Assembly (NCBI RefSeq): GCF_000144915.1
Contig: NC_014374.1
Coordinates: forward strand, 186,001 to 250,000
Reading direction: 5' to 3'
Length of the DNA stretch: 64,000 bases
Source of the DNA: Acidilobus saccharovorans 345-15
GTDB taxonomy: Archaea; Thermoproteota; Thermoprotei_A; Sulfolobales; Acidilobaceae
A program made the translations under genes and the position numbers. Of this stretch, positions 8,153-16,602 are shown one piece after another (within the stretch, counting starts at the first letter, position 1; every line of letters starts with the position of its first letter). Below the pieces are notes generated by a model. The model ran no database searches and had not been told where the DNA came from. It saw only the letters and a list, made by a program, of their open reading frames with translations.

Positions 8153-8677
8153 TTACCCTCCCCTCCTTAGATACCAGCCCAGGTCCTTCACTGGCTCAAC
8201 CCTGGTTACACGCCTGGATTTAAGCCTAATGTAGGATCCAAACCCCCACCCCAGTGGCTCCAGGGATGTGTCGAGGACCACAGAGACCCCCTCCTTAAAC
8301 TTAACTATGTGCTCCTCCGTAACCTCCTTACCATAAAGGAACACCTTGGCTCCATATTCGTCTAGCACCGTGCAGTCCGTGGAGACAAAGCATTTACTGG
8401 CAAGCCTTTGAGCCAGGGGGAGTCCAGGGTGAAAGCCTTCCTTGTCAATGTAGCCTAGGTATAAGCCTACAGAGTACAGGGAGGGCAGCCTGCTCACAGC
8501 CTCTTCAACGCGGCTCGTGACGTCAAATATATCATAATAATTGCCATCAGGAACCTCAAGGTAATAGGGCCTTGTCGCTATGGCAGACATGGGGAGACCT
8601 AAGGCTTCGGCGAACTCCTTTAGCTTTTTAAGCATGTCGTCAGTGAGCCCCATCAGTCTAGGCGCCTTAGCTTGCAT
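8153..8677 (-). CDS. NIP7-like PUA domain protein
   Basis: A 174-residue homologue of Nip7 (UPF0113), a ribosome-biogenesis factor. A pre-PUA region contains SLYSVGLYLGYIDKEGFHPG. The C-terminal PUA domain contains FLYGKEVTEEH and VVLDTSLEPLGWGFGS. In eukaryotes Nip7 works with the Nop2 methylase on the large subunit. Here the gene overlaps the end of a NOP2/Sun methyltransferase by 25 bases, so the two products may act together. The following FKBP gene starts immediately downstream. Confidence 0.88.
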   Translation of the reverse strand: MQAKAPRLMGLTDDMLKKLKEFAEALGLPMSAIATRPYYLEVPDGNYYDIFDVTSRVEEAVSRLPSLYSVGLYLGYIDKEGFHPGLPLAQRLASKCFVSTDCTVLDEYGAKVFLYGKEVTEEHIVKFKEGVSVVLDTSLEPLGWGFGSYIRLKSRRVTRVEPVKDLGWYLRRGG

Positions 8678-9660
8678 ATGAAGAACCCCTCCGTGCCTTG
8701 CTTGTGGGGGAACAGCCTGCCGCAGCCCTTCACCCTGTCATCAAATATTACGCCTCTGTACTCCTCGAAGGGCTTACTTAGGGGAAACCCAAAGGGCCTC
8801 TCAGTGGTCACGTAATCCTTATCAGCAAGGACCTTATGCACGGTGTATTCGCCCTCCTCGACGGCCGTCGAGCAGGCGGCATATGTCACGGTTCCGCCGG
8901 GGCTCACTATGGACAACGCCCTGTTGAGGAGTTCCACCTGAAGCTCATGTATTCTCCTTAGGTCTGAGATGGAGGTCTTCGTCTTTCTGTTCTTGTCCTT
9001 CCTTATAATGCCTTCACCGCTTGACGGGGCGTCAAGGAGCACCTGCGCTGGCTTAGTGTCCAGGCTTAGGAACCTGGCATCTGACCTTATCAGTATGTAG
9101 TTGCTAAAGCCCATCCTCTGTAAGTTCGACCTGAGCGCCTTAATCCTCTCCCTCTTGGGTTCCACCGCTATTAGCAGGGAGGAGTCCCTGGTGAGCTGCA
9201 ATATCTGCGTCGACTTACCCCCAGGGGCAGCGGCCATGTCAAGTATTGTGGCTGAGGGCCTTGGGTTCATAACGTAAACTATAAGCATGGAGCCCGGGTC
9301 CTGAAGGTAATAATAACCCTTCAAGTACTCATGAGTCGCCCCAGGGCTTATGGGGGAGCTTATCACGTGGTAGCCGTGTGGAAGGAACGGCACCCTCTCA
9401 AGCTCAAAGCCGGCCTCCCCTAGCCTTGACTCGAGCTCCCCGCAGCTTATCTTAAAGTCGTTACACCTGAGGGTCTCAGGCATGGGAACTTCATTGGCCT
9501 CCAGGAGGTCCTCAGCCTCGTCCCCTAACAGCTCCAGGTACCTCTCTACTATGTATGGCAGGTACCCGTACTTCTGGGCCAGCCTCCTGGCCTCGGGTGT
9601 TGACCTGTCGCTGAATATTACTTCATCACTTCTGTCCCACCGCTCGCTCTGCTTAGGCAA
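8653..9660 (-). CDS. NOP2/Sun-family RNA (cytosine-5) methyltransferase
   Basis: A 335-residue SAM-dependent RNA m5C methyltransferase. SAM motif I is MAAAPGGKSTQ (142-152). Motif IV reads DAPSSGEG (210-217). Motif VI reads YAACST with Cys263, the nucleophile that attacks C6 of cytosine. The usual motif IV Pro-Cys is Pro-Ser here (Ser213). That cysteine aids product release in studied enzymes, so kinetics or mechanism may differ. It begins with TTG after GGGGGCTAGGA. It overlaps the NIP7-like gene, suggesting a shared rRNA or tRNA target. Whether it modifies rRNA or tRNA cannot be read from sequence. Confidence 0.92.
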   Translation of the reverse strand: MPKQSERWDRSDEVIFSDRSTPEARRLAQKYGYLPYIVERYLELLGDEAEDLLEANEVPMPETLRCNDFKISCGELESRLGEAGFELERVPFLPHGYHVISSPISPGATHEYLKGYYYLQDPGSMLIVYVMNPRPSATILDMAAAPGGKSTQILQLTRDSSLLIAVEPKRERIKALRSNLQRMGFSNYILIRSDARFLSLDTKPAQVLLDAPSSGEGIIRKDKNRKTKTSISDLRRIHELQVELLNRALSIVSPGGTVTYAACSTAVEEGEYTVHKVLADKDYVTTERPFGFPLSKPFEEYRGVIFDDRVKGCGRLFPHKQGTEGFFICKLRRLD

Positions 9661-9715
9661 TCCTAGCCCCCTAGGCTAAAAACCCAGAGTACTTGATTCT
9701 GGTGGGGAATTAAGC

Positions 9716-10249
9716 TTGAAGCAGTTTAAGAGGCTGGTGTTTCCAGGCAGGTTTCAGCCCCCGCACTTAGGGCACATAAGCGCTATAAAGTACGCCCTTG
9801 AACTTGCCGACGAGCTGATCGTTATAATCGGCAGCGCCCAGGACAGCTTCTCACTAAAGAACCCGCTGACTGCAGGCGAGAGGCTTCAGCTCCTTAGGAC
9901 CGTGCTAGCTCACGAGCTTGGCGACGACTACTGCAAGAGGGTTTCGATAATACCAGTTACGGATATAGAGATGAACAAGGTCTGGGTCCAGTACCTTAGG
10001 ATGCTGCTCGGGGAGTTTGACGGCGTGGTCTCAGGCAACCCGCTGGTCTTGCAGCTCTTCAGGGATGCGGGGCTGGCCGCCGTAGAGCAGCCCATGTTCA
10101 ACAGGAGCGAGTGCAGCGGGACCAGGATCAGGGAGCTGATACTTCAGGGCTCCAGCACGTGGGCCTCCTGCGTCCCACCTTACCTGCTGCCCGAGCTCGA
10201 AAGGCTCAACTTCGTTGGCAGGCTGCGCAGCCTAGCCTCTGAGGGCTAG
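9716..10249 (+). CDS. nadM: Nicotinamide-nucleotide adenylyltransferase
   Basis: A 177-residue archaeal NadM, which transfers AMP from ATP to NMN to make NAD. The nucleotidyltransferase signature GRFQPPHLGH (residues 11-20) supplies the HxGH motif. SGTRIREL near the C-terminus corresponds to the conserved ISSTxIR-type motif. The start is TTG with a strong GGTGGGG nine bases upstream. It is divergent from the NOP2/Sun gene. A strong hairpin follows the stop. Confidence 0.96.
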   Translation: MKQFKRLVFPGRFQPPHLGHISAIKYALELADELIVIIGSAQDSFSLKNPLTAGERLQLLRTVLAHELGDDYCKRVSIIPVTDIEMNKVWVQYLRMLLGEFDGVVSGNPLVLQLFRDAGLAAVEQPMFNRSECSGTRIRELILQGSSTWASCVPPYLLPELERLNFVGRLRSLASEG

Positions 10250-10260
10250 CCAAGCACATG

Positions 10261-10283
10261 ACCCTCCCGCCCTGAAGGGCGAG
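10261..10283. other. Strong GC-rich hairpin downstream of nadM
   Basis: CGCCC TGAA GGGCG forms a perfect stem, extended by CCTC/AGG flanks. It lies 12 bases after the nadM stop in a 103-base gap. It may be an RNA-level terminator or stabiliser. A solo end of an IS200/IS605-type element is an alternative, because similar hairpins are found at such ends, but no transposase is present. Confidence 0.5.
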
Positions 10284-10352
10284 GCTTACAGTTAGTTTTG
10301 CCATGAGGGCCGCAGTAAACTATTATTAGGGACCCAAGGCATTAAAGTAACG

Positions 10353-10844
10353 GTGAACGGTGTGGAGCTTGAGGTTATAGACATCCCCATACCTGAGGGA
10401 GCCAATGTAATCATAGGCAGAAGCCACTTCATCAAGACCACTGAGGACCTCTATGAGGCCCTGGTCACCTCCTCGCCTGGCATAAAGTTTGGCCTCGCCT
10501 TCTGTGAGGCCTCCGGCAAAAGGCTAGTTAGAAGGGAGGGCAACGACGAGGAGCTAGTCAAGACCGCCACTGAGGCCTGCCTTAAGATAGGGGCAGGCCA
10601 CGTCTTCGTAATATACATAAGGAACGCTTACCCCATAAATGTACTCAACGCCATAAAGCAGGTGCAGGAGGTGGTTTCCATAGACGTGGCCACCGCAAAC
10701 CCCGTCAAGGTCGTAGTTGCTGACCTAGGCGAAAGCAGGGCCCTGCTAGGAGTCAGTGATGGGTTTAAGCCACTCGGTGTTGAGAGTGAAGAGGACGTGA
10801 AGGAGAGAAGGGAGTTCCTGAGGAAGATAGGTTATAAGCTATGA
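10353..10844 (+). CDS. Adenosine-specific kinase family protein (DUF355)
   Basis: A 163-residue protein of the small adenosine-specific kinase family (Adenosine_kin), characterised structurally in Pyrobaculum. Conserved stretches include [34 protein letters not shown] and [20 protein letters not shown]. It starts at a GTG in the context GTGAACGGTGTG. The family fold is confident. The physiological reaction is less well established than the name suggests. Confidence 0.85.
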   Translation: MNGVELEVIDIPIPEGANVIIGRSHFIKTTEDLYEALVTSSPGIKFGLAFCEASGKRLVRREGNDEELVKTATEACLKIGAGHVFVIYIRNAYPINVLNAIKQVQEVVSIDVATANPVKVVVADLGESRALLGVSDGFKPLGVESEEDVKERREFLRKIGYKL

Positions 10845-10869
10845 GCAGCACAGCACCTGAGGGCTAAAG

Positions 10870-11442
10870 GTGCTAATAGTAGCGGTAACTGGCATGCCGG
10901 GAAGCGGGAAGAGCTGCTTTGCCAGGGTGCTCTCAGAGGAGCTTAACGCCAAACTTATAGTTATGGGCGACGTAGTAAGGGAGGAGGTTAAGAAAAGGGG
11001 CCTGCCCCTCACCGTGACTAACATAGAGAGCGTCGCCACTGAGCTCAGGAAGATTTACGGCAGGGGCGCCGTGGGCCTAAAGGTTGCAGAGACGTTAAAG
11101 GAGCTCCAGGGGCAGTACGAGTACGTTGTCGTAGACGGCGTCAGAAGCCCCGAAGAAATAACTTACCTCAGGGCGGCCGGCGACCTCTGCGTTGTGGCCG
11201 TCCACGCTGCCCCAGCCATAAGGTTTGAGAGGGAGCTGAGGAGGGCCAGGGAGGGCGCCTCAACGCTGGATGAGCTTAAGTTCAGGGACTCCAAGAACCT
11301 GGAGTATGGCATAGGTGACGTGATAGCGATGGCCGACTACATGATAATAAATGAGTCAGACGTCCAAGAGCTTGTGGGGCAGGCCAGCAGGCTTGCTAAG
11401 GTGATAAGGGATGGGCTCTGGAGAGATCGTTGCAGAGGTTGA
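10870..11442 (+). CDS. UPF0200 nucleotide kinase-like P-loop protein
   Basis: A 190-residue P-loop protein with Walker A GMPGSGKS (residues 8-15) and a DGVRSPEE segment typical of UPF0200, resembling dephospho-CoA and nucleotide kinases. It starts at GTG 26 bases after the previous gene. It overlaps the UPF0201 gene by 32 bases, a pairing seen in many archaea. Substrate unknown. Confidence 0.88.
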   Translation: MLIVAVTGMPGSGKSCFARVLSEELNAKLIVMGDVVREEVKKRGLPLTVTNIESVATELRKIYGRGAVGLKVAETLKELQGQYEYVVVDGVRSPEEITYLRAAGDLCVVAVHAAPAIRFERELRRAREGASTLDELKFRDSKNLEYGIGDVIAMADYMIINESDVQELVGQASRLAKVIRDGLWRDRCRG

Positions 11443-11851
11443 GCTTAGGCCAACGGAGAGCGAGGAGAAAGTCATGAAGGCCCTCACCAACATCTTTGAC
11501 CCTGAGAGGGTTGAGAAGGTCCAGGCCGGTGACTATGAAATAATTAGGGCGTACGCGAGCTCCCTGGCCTCGCTTCAGAAGCTTCACAGGCTCCTTAGAA
11601 CCCAGGAGATCCTTGAGGCGACAAGGAGCTACATGTTAAAGGAGCTCAAAGGAGACGCTGTCACGCTGCTTTTCCACAAGCAGGCAGCCTACGAGGGGAA
11701 GGTGAGCCTCCTAACTTGGGGCGAGGAGTCGCCGCTGGGCCCCATAAAGATAACAATAAGGCACCCAAGTATAAGGGACGTCATAGACTGGCTGGCCCCC
11801 CAGACCTCAAGGGGAAGGCCGCTCTGGGAGAGGAGCATGCCGGACCCTTAG
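11411..11851 (+). CDS. UPF0201 family protein
   Basis: A 146-residue member of UPF0201, a conserved archaeal family related to ribosomal L5-like RNA-binding folds. It shows the typical EVELRPTESEEKVMKALTNI segment near the N-terminus and a C-terminal SPLGPIKITI segment. It overlaps UPF0200 upstream and runs four bases into the convergent RNase Z stop. The conserved UPF0200-UPF0201 linkage suggests a joint role in RNA or nucleotide metabolism, not proven. Confidence 0.85.
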   Translation: MGSGEIVAEVELRPTESEEKVMKALTNIFDPERVEKVQAGDYEIIRAYASSLASLQKLHRLLRTQEILEATRSYMLKELKGDAVTLLFHKQAAYEGKVSLLTWGEESPLGPIKITIRHPSIRDVIDWLAPQTSRGRPLWERSMPDP

Positions 11852-12729
11852 ACGTTAGCCACAAACCTTGCCAGGTCCCAGGCGAGCACGGAGTTTGGGA
11901 ACACGGACCTTGCCTCCTGTTCCAGCTGCAGGGCTTCATAGCCCTCATACCTGGTGCTTATGTGGGACAGTATCAGCTTCCCAACGTTGGCCTTTACGGC
12001 GTCTTCCGCAGCTCCGACGCTTGTGCTGTGACCATATTTTGATGCCTCATCCTTCATAGACGAGTCAAAGGTGGACTCGTGTATGAGTACGTTGGCCCCT
12101 GAGGCGCCCTTGACTACGCTGTCGCAGGGCGAGGTGTCCCCTGTATATGACAGCTTGAATGACCTAGGGGAGGTAAGCCCTGAACCTCCCTCCTCGAGCA
12201 GCTTGCGCGCCTGTGAGGGCTCGACCGGCTCAGCTATCCTTGGGCCTAACTCCCATGTAAGCGAGTACCCGTAGGCCTCTATGGAGTGGCATGCCCTGAA
12301 CCAGCTCAACACCAGCCTGTCCCTGCCCCACGACGAGAGGGTAAGCGAGCCCTCGTCCCCAGTAACGTCTATTACATTAACGGGGAACTGGTCCTCAAAC
12401 TTGTTAGCATTTATAAGTTCCCTTATCGGCTCCGCTAAGTACTTGGGCGCTATTATTGTGAGCCTGCTCTTCCTCCCACTTAACTGCATCGTGCCTAGCA
12501 AGCCCGGAAGGCCGTTTATGTGATCCCCATGCCCATGAGTTAACACAATGAAGTCCACCTTAGTGGGGGATATCCCCGCCTGCCTGAGCCTCTGCTGGGC
12601 CCCCTCCCCAGAGTCCATGAGTATGACGTTGCCCGCCCAGTCCCTCACCACATAGGCGGCGGTGAACCTTTCAAGGCTCGGCAATGCCGCGCCCGTGCCA
12701 AGGGTTATGACCTCTACCTGTCTCGCCAC
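11848..12729 (-). CDS. rnz: Ribonuclease Z (tRNA 3' endonuclease)
   Basis: A 293-residue short-form tRNase Z that removes 3' trailers from pre-tRNAs. It is a metallo-beta-lactamase fold with the zinc motif HGHGDH at residues 65-70, TGDTSPCD and HESTFDSS further metal ligands, and a final SHIS histidine. The start is GTG. Two of the five tRNA genes in this window (Ser, Arg) lack an encoded CCA and would need this step. The gene converges with UPF0201 and follows the G10 methylase gene with a 24-base gap. Confidence 0.95.
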   Translation of the reverse strand: MARQVEVITLGTGAALPSLERFTAAYVVRDWAGNVILMDSGEGAQQRLRQAGISPTKVDFIVLTHGHGDHINGLPGLLGTMQLSGRKSRLTIIAPKYLAEPIRELINANKFEDQFPVNVIDVTGDEGSLTLSSWGRDRLVLSWFRACHSIEAYGYSLTWELGPRIAEPVEPSQARKLLEEGGSGLTSPRSFKLSYTGDTSPCDSVVKGASGANVLIHESTFDSSMKDEASKYGHSTSVGAAEDAVKANVGKLILSHISTRYEGYEALQLEQEARSVFPNSVLAWDLARFVANV

Positions 12730-12753
12730 AGCGCCTTGCCCGCGCGCTGGGAG

Positions 12754-13764
12754 CTACGTGGCCTTTTTAGCCACAACTATTTGCCTGGTGAGCCCAGAGT
12801 GCACGTATTGATCTATTCTGGCTATTAGGTCAAAGCCTTGCTCAACGGCATACTTATAGGGGGCCAGATCGACGGGCCCTGCGTAGGCAACGTAGCCGCC
12901 AGGCTTCAGCACTCGGGCCGACTCCTGGAGGAACCCCTCGACTAGGTCTCCATAGCTCTCCCCAACAACCCTGGTCGACCTGCCATAGGGGGGATCGCTG
13001 GCTATAGAATCGACGCTGCCCTCCTTTAGGGGAAGGCGCCTCGCGTTGGCAATAAGCGACAAAGAGTCTAGCCCAGCCCATGAGAAGTTGGTCTTAGAGC
13101 CGTAAGCCATTGAACCGTCTATGTCAACGCACAGCGCCTTGCTGCCTCCGGCAAGCACGGCCTCTAGCGCAAGGGTTCCGGTTCCACAGAAAGCGTCCAG
13201 AAACGTGCCCCCATAAGGTAGTCTTGAGAGGTTCACCATAGCCCTGGAGAGCCTTATGTCGAGCTCCCCTGACCTCCAGAACGGCCTGTTTGGGGGCGAC
13301 CTGAGCTTAACGTTGCCAAGGTCCCTTCTACCGACGGCAAGGCCAACTATAGCAACGCCCTCGCTTATTAGTATCCTTACGGTGTTCTCCGAGCTTAGGC
13401 TTGGCCTTATGGAGAGTTTGGTAAGACCCCTCAGAAGTTCTGTAGGACTGCAGCAGGGCTCCACCTTAATCGAGGTCAGCTCGAGCTTAAAAGACTTGAG
13501 CCCCCTGAGCTCCAGCGACCTCAGGGCCTTAGCCAACAGCTCTTCGACCTCGCACCTCTCCCCATAGGCTAGCACCTCCCCGACCTCCTTCACGTAAGCT
13601 GCCCTCTTGGCATAGGCCGATACGTTTACAACGTCGGCGTTAAAGAGCACTACCTGGTCAAGCCTTAACAGCGGCTTGTACGCTGAACCGCTTAGCTCTA
13701 CCAGGGCTTTCAGCTCCTCCTCTGGAAGCCTTGGGTGTCTGCCAGATAGGTAGGCGTAAAGCAT
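12754..13764 (-). CDS. tRNA (guanine10-N2)-methyltransferase (aTrm11/Trm-G10)
   Basis: A 336-residue enzyme methylating N2 of G10 in tRNA. The N-terminal region of about 150 residues fits a THUMP-containing RNA-binding module. The C-terminal half is a Rossmann methyltransferase with FLDAFCGTGTLALEAV (motif I) and the N2-guanine signature DPPYG. The ATG start precedes RNase Z with 24 bases between, consistent with a two-gene tRNA-maturation operon. It is divergent from tRNA-Thr. Confidence 0.92.
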   Translation of the reverse strand: MLYAYLSGRHPRLPEEELKALVELSGSAYKPLLRLDQVVLFNADVVNVSAYAKRAAYVKEVGEVLAYGERCEVEELLAKALRSLELRGLKSFKLELTSIKVEPCCSPTELLRGLTKLSIRPSLSSENTVRILISEGVAIVGLAVGRRDLGNVKLRSPPNRPFWRSGELDIRLSRAMVNLSRLPYGGTFLDAFCGTGTLALEAVLAGGSKALCVDIDGSMAYGSKTNFSWAGLDSLSLIANARRLPLKEGSVDSIASDPPYGRSTRVVGESYGDLVEGFLQESARVLKPGGYVAYAGPVDLAPYKYAVEQGFDLIARIDQYVHSGLTRQIVVAKKAT

Positions 13765-13858
13765 GCACTCGTTCTCCTGATAAGGGCGACCCCCGAGAGC
13801 TTAAGAGATCTTGAGCGCAGGCTTTTAAATAGAGGATGCACAGACAAGGCCCACGAGT

Positions 13859-13951
13859 GCCGCCGTAGCTCAGCCGGTAGACCCTGCGCGGGCCGCCAGC
13901 GCCGGCCTTGTAAGCCGGTGGTCGCGGGTTCAAGTCCCGCCGGCGGCTCCA
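13859..13951 (+). tRNA. tRNA-Thr (anticodon TGT) with D-arm intron
   Basis: Acceptor GCCGCCG/CGGCGGC, anticodon stem CCGGC/GCCGG with loop CTTGTAA, variable loop TGGTC, and T arm GCGGG/CCCGC with TTCAAGT are all perfect. CCA is encoded (13949-13951). The D arm GCTC-AGCCGGTA-GAGC is interrupted between G and AGC by 17 bases, so the gene needs splicing to fold. A TATA-like CTTTTAAATAG lies about 30 bases upstream. The mature tRNA reads ACA/ACG threonine codons. Confidence 0.93.
13881..13897 (+). other. Non-canonical tRNA intron (D arm, 22/23)
   Basis: Seventeen bases must be removed to restore the D stem. Two equivalent cut registers exist because an A occurs at both ends: 13881-13897 or 13882-13898. 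The first register gives a four-pair central helix, CGGU (exon) with GCCG (intron), flanked by three-base bulges AG|A and CC|A, that is, a relaxed bulge-helix-bulge. The outer exon helix and inner intron helix are short (about 2 bp each). Introns at non-anticodon positions are known in crenarchaeal tRNAs. Confidence 0.85.
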
Positions 13952-13969
13952 CTACTACTTGATCATTAT

Positions 13970-14404
13970 TTAGAGGTAGAGAAGTAAAATGACCACAGCT
14001 ATGTCGCCTGCGAAACCGACGCTCATTATCATGGAGAGCGCATTATTTGATAGCCCTCCAGCGACAAAGGCCATGCCTGCAATGCCTGCCATCAACGTCA
14101 TGATCCCGCCTATAACCGATAGCGTGGCCTTCACTACATTCCTGGACAGCAGCGACAGCACAAGAATTACTATGAATAGAAGACCTATGATAACCCCTAC
14201 TGCCATGTGAGGCGCAAGCAATGGTATAAGTGAGAAGTAGTACATCATGTACCCCATCATGAAGTAGCTGTGAGGCGGAGTAACATTCATGGGCGCGAAA
14301 AGGTTAATCCACATGCCAATTATAAACTGAATGGTCAATAATACAGCCTGAACCAGCGACACGGCCTTTAGCGACTTGCTAGCTCCGCCTGCTTGATTAA
14401 CCAA
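13970..14404 (-). CDS. Hypothetical polytopic membrane protein
   Basis: About 144 residues with four to five hydrophobic segments and a Met-rich loop (SYFMMGYMMYYF). I do not recognise a family. An in-frame TTG at 14434 gives ten more residues, but the TATA-like GCTTTTAAGT sits directly against it. The TTG at 14404 is therefore the better start, giving a nearly leaderless mRNA. The 272 bases upstream to 14676 hold this promoter and no gene I can support. Confidence 0.6.
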   Translation of the reverse strand: MVNQAGGASKSLKAVSLVQAVLLTIQFIIGMWINLFAPMNVTPPHSYFMMGYMMYYFSLIPLLAPHMAVGVIIGLLFIVILVLSLLSRNVVKATLSVIGGIMTLMAGIAGMAFVAGGLSNNALSMIMSVGFAGDIAVVILLLYL

Positions 14405-14676
14405 CTTGAATCCTGTAAGGGGCTGAAACTGCAACTTAAAAGCGTGAGCCTAAATTGTTGCCCTAAAGCCCCTAGCAAAACTTCCATTATATTAAAGCCG
14501 GCCATCAGGAATTAAATTTAAAGGCCTTCACGCTGGCCTGCCCCTTCAAAGCCCAACTCAGAAAGCTCGATTTCCAAAACTTAGCCGCTCTGACGTGCAA
14601 CCTGTGGGTTATATCATGACGTAATGCAGCAGGAATGGCCTAGAGTGGCTAAACCGCATTTACAGCGGCGAGTCCT

Positions 14677-15735
14677 TCAATAGCGTTTCCACACCTTCCT
14701 TGAAGAAAGGGTGTAGTTCACTACGAAACCTGCAAGAATACCAACAAAGAGCCCCAACAGGGGGTTCACGTGCGTTAGCCTAGTCACGAGCTCCGCAACA
14801 AAAAATATCGTAAGCCCTGCTGGAGCTACCATTAAGTGGTACCTCACGAGCCTCGAGTACCAGCGGCCTGGCCTCCTGTCCCTGAAGGTCCAGAGATCAT
14901 TAAGCATGAAGTTGCTCAGTATACTTACCTCTATGCCTCCAACGTAGGAAAACGTGTAGTTAGTAACGAGGAGCAGCGCCGCTGCAACTCCTTCGTTAAC
15001 CCCCGTTCCTATGGCGCCTACGACAGCGAACTTGATGGGTCTTGAAATCTTTATCACGTGCCATAAGTAATCTAAAATGGTCTTCGCGCCGAGCTTGCTC
15101 TTGCCGCTGAGCCTGCGCGAGAATACGTAGGGCACGTCGACAACTCTGGCCTGCGGGTTCCTGTAAAGTATCTCAAGTAGCGCCTTGTAACCCGTGGGGT
15201 TTGCCTCCTCTATCGAGATGGCACCCCTTCTTATCATAAAGAAGCCAGACATGGGATCAGTGGTCCTCCTGGACTCAGGCACAAGAAGCCTAGCTATAAC
15301 CGTGGCCCCCCAGCTTATTAGCCTCCTTATAGGGCTCCAGCCCTCGGTTCCCCCGCCCTTTGTGTATCTGCTCGCCACAACTATGTCCGCGCCCTTCTCC
15401 TCAGCCGCCTTCAGCATCAATGGTATAACCTCCGGCGGGTGCTGCAAGTCGGCGTCCATAACTACTACATATCTTCCTTTCGAGGCCCTTATGCCGTCGA
15501 TTATAGCGGTGGCTAACCCCCTCCTGTTCTTCCTAAGGATCAGCTTAACCCTTGGATCCACCTTACTAATCTCCATAATTGCCTCGGCAGTGCCATCAGG
15601 GCTATTGTCGTCAACAAATATGATCTCGTATTGATTTATTTTCGCCAAAGCCTCGTTCAGTCTCTTAGCCAGCGGAACTACGTTTTCCCTCTCGTTGTAT
15701 GTCGGCACCACCACGCTCAGAATGGTCTCGCTCAA
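14677..15735 (-). CDS. Polyprenyl-phosphate (dolichol-phosphate) mannosyltransferase with GtrA-like domain
   Basis: A 352-residue GT2 glycosyltransferase that would load mannose or glucose onto a lipid phosphate for protein or lipid glycosylation. The N-terminal domain has SVVVPTYNERENV, VDDNSPDGTA and the MDADLQHPP metal motif. The C-terminal 120 or so residues hold about four membrane segments of GtrA type (KFAVVGAIGTGVNEG). This resembles the two-domain archaeal DPM synthases. The TTG at 15735 is preferred because GGTG lies six bases upstream and the catalytic domain then begins at once. Confidence 0.9.
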   Translation of the reverse strand: MSETILSVVVPTYNERENVVPLAKRLNEALAKINQYEIIFVDDNSPDGTAEAIMEISKVDPRVKLILRKNRRGLATAIIDGIRASKGRYVVVMDADLQHPPEVIPLMLKAAEEKGADIVVASRYTKGGGTEGWSPIRRLISWGATVIARLLVPESRRTTDPMSGFFMIRRGAISIEEANPTGYKALLEILYRNPQARVVDVPYVFSRRLSGKSKLGAKTILDYLWHVIKISRPIKFAVVGAIGTGVNEGVAAALLLVTNYTFSYVGGIEVSILSNFMLNDLWTFRDRRPGRWYSRLVRYHLMVAPAGLTIFFVAELVTRLTHVNPLLGLFVGILAGFVVNYTLSSRKVWKRY

Positions 15736-15915
15736 GCGGTTCACCTTGGAGTTTATCGCAGCGGCCAATGATGCAGTTGCTAAAGACTCACGTTAAAAGC
15801 CCTAACAGTCACAGCTAATAAAGAGCAACAGAGGTGCGGCCTCACGTCAAAGGATGCCCTTGGCTCAAAGCTAAAACTGCTTGGAAGATCCCCGGCGCTG
15901 TTGCACCAAAGCAGC

Positions 15916-16602
15916 ATGGCACTTATTATAAGTGACGTGCACCTTGGCTATGAGGACTCCATGGCTACTCAGGGCGTCTTCCTTCCGAGGCTCCAGCTGA
16001 AGAAAGCCGAGAGCATTATAGATGAGGGCGTCAGAGCGGGTGCTAAGAGGCTCTTAATAGACGGCGACCTTAAGCATGTATTTGAAAAACTAACAAAAGG
16101 CGAGAGGCTGGAGGTCACAGAGCTTATTAGGCACGCGCTGGAGGCCGACATTAAAGAAATAGTGCTCGTAAGGGGCAACCACGATACCTTTGTAGCCCCG
16201 CTACTCAAGGACTTTGGGGTCGAGGTTGTTGATGACTATATGGATCTGGGCGACGGCATCATTGTGACTCATGGCCATAAACTTGTCGACGCGGTTAAAA
16301 GCAGTTCCACTGTGATAATAGGCCACGAACATCCAAGCCTTGAAATAAGCCTGGCTGGCGCCAAGGTTAAGCTACAGGCATTGCTCAAGTCGCCCCTCAA
16401 GGGTGGGGGCGAACTGCTGGTGCTCCCAGCCATAAGCCTCTATCAGACTGGAACTGCCATAACTCCAAGCCCTGAGACCTACCTTTCGCCTATAGTAAAG
16501 GAGCTGGCAGAGCTGCAGGAGGCAGTTCCAATAATAGTTGACAGGGAGATAGGCGTAGTGGAGCTGCCGACGCTTAAGGAGCTCTTCGCGGGAATTATTT
16601 GA
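15916..16602 (+). CDS. Metallophosphoesterase
   Basis: A 228-residue calcineurin-like phosphoesterase of the archaeal MJ0037 type. Metal motifs in order: ISDVHLG, DGDLKH, RGNHD, VTHGHK and GHEHP. The ATG at 15916 puts the first motif at the N-terminus, as is usual; a TTG at 15901 would add five residues. The 3' end overlaps the convergent TBP gene by eight bases. Phosphodiesterase activity is likely; the substrate is unknown. Confidence 0.9.
   Translation: MALIISDVHLGYEDSMATQGVFLPRLQLKKAESIIDEGVRAGAKRLLIDGDLKHVFEKLTKGERLEVTELIRHALEADIKEIVLVRGNHDTFVAPLLKDFGVEVVDDYMDLGDGIIVTHGHKLVDAVKSSSTVIIGHEHPSLEISLAGAKVKLQALLKSPLKGGGELLVLPAISLYQTGTAITPSPETYLSPIVKELAELQEAVPIIVDREIGVVELPTLKELFAGII

Noticed and set aside
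13859-13951. tRNA-Thr as a pseudogene because of its disrupted D arm
   Set aside because: All other stems are perfect, CCA is encoded, a promoter is present, and removing 17 bases repairs the D stem.
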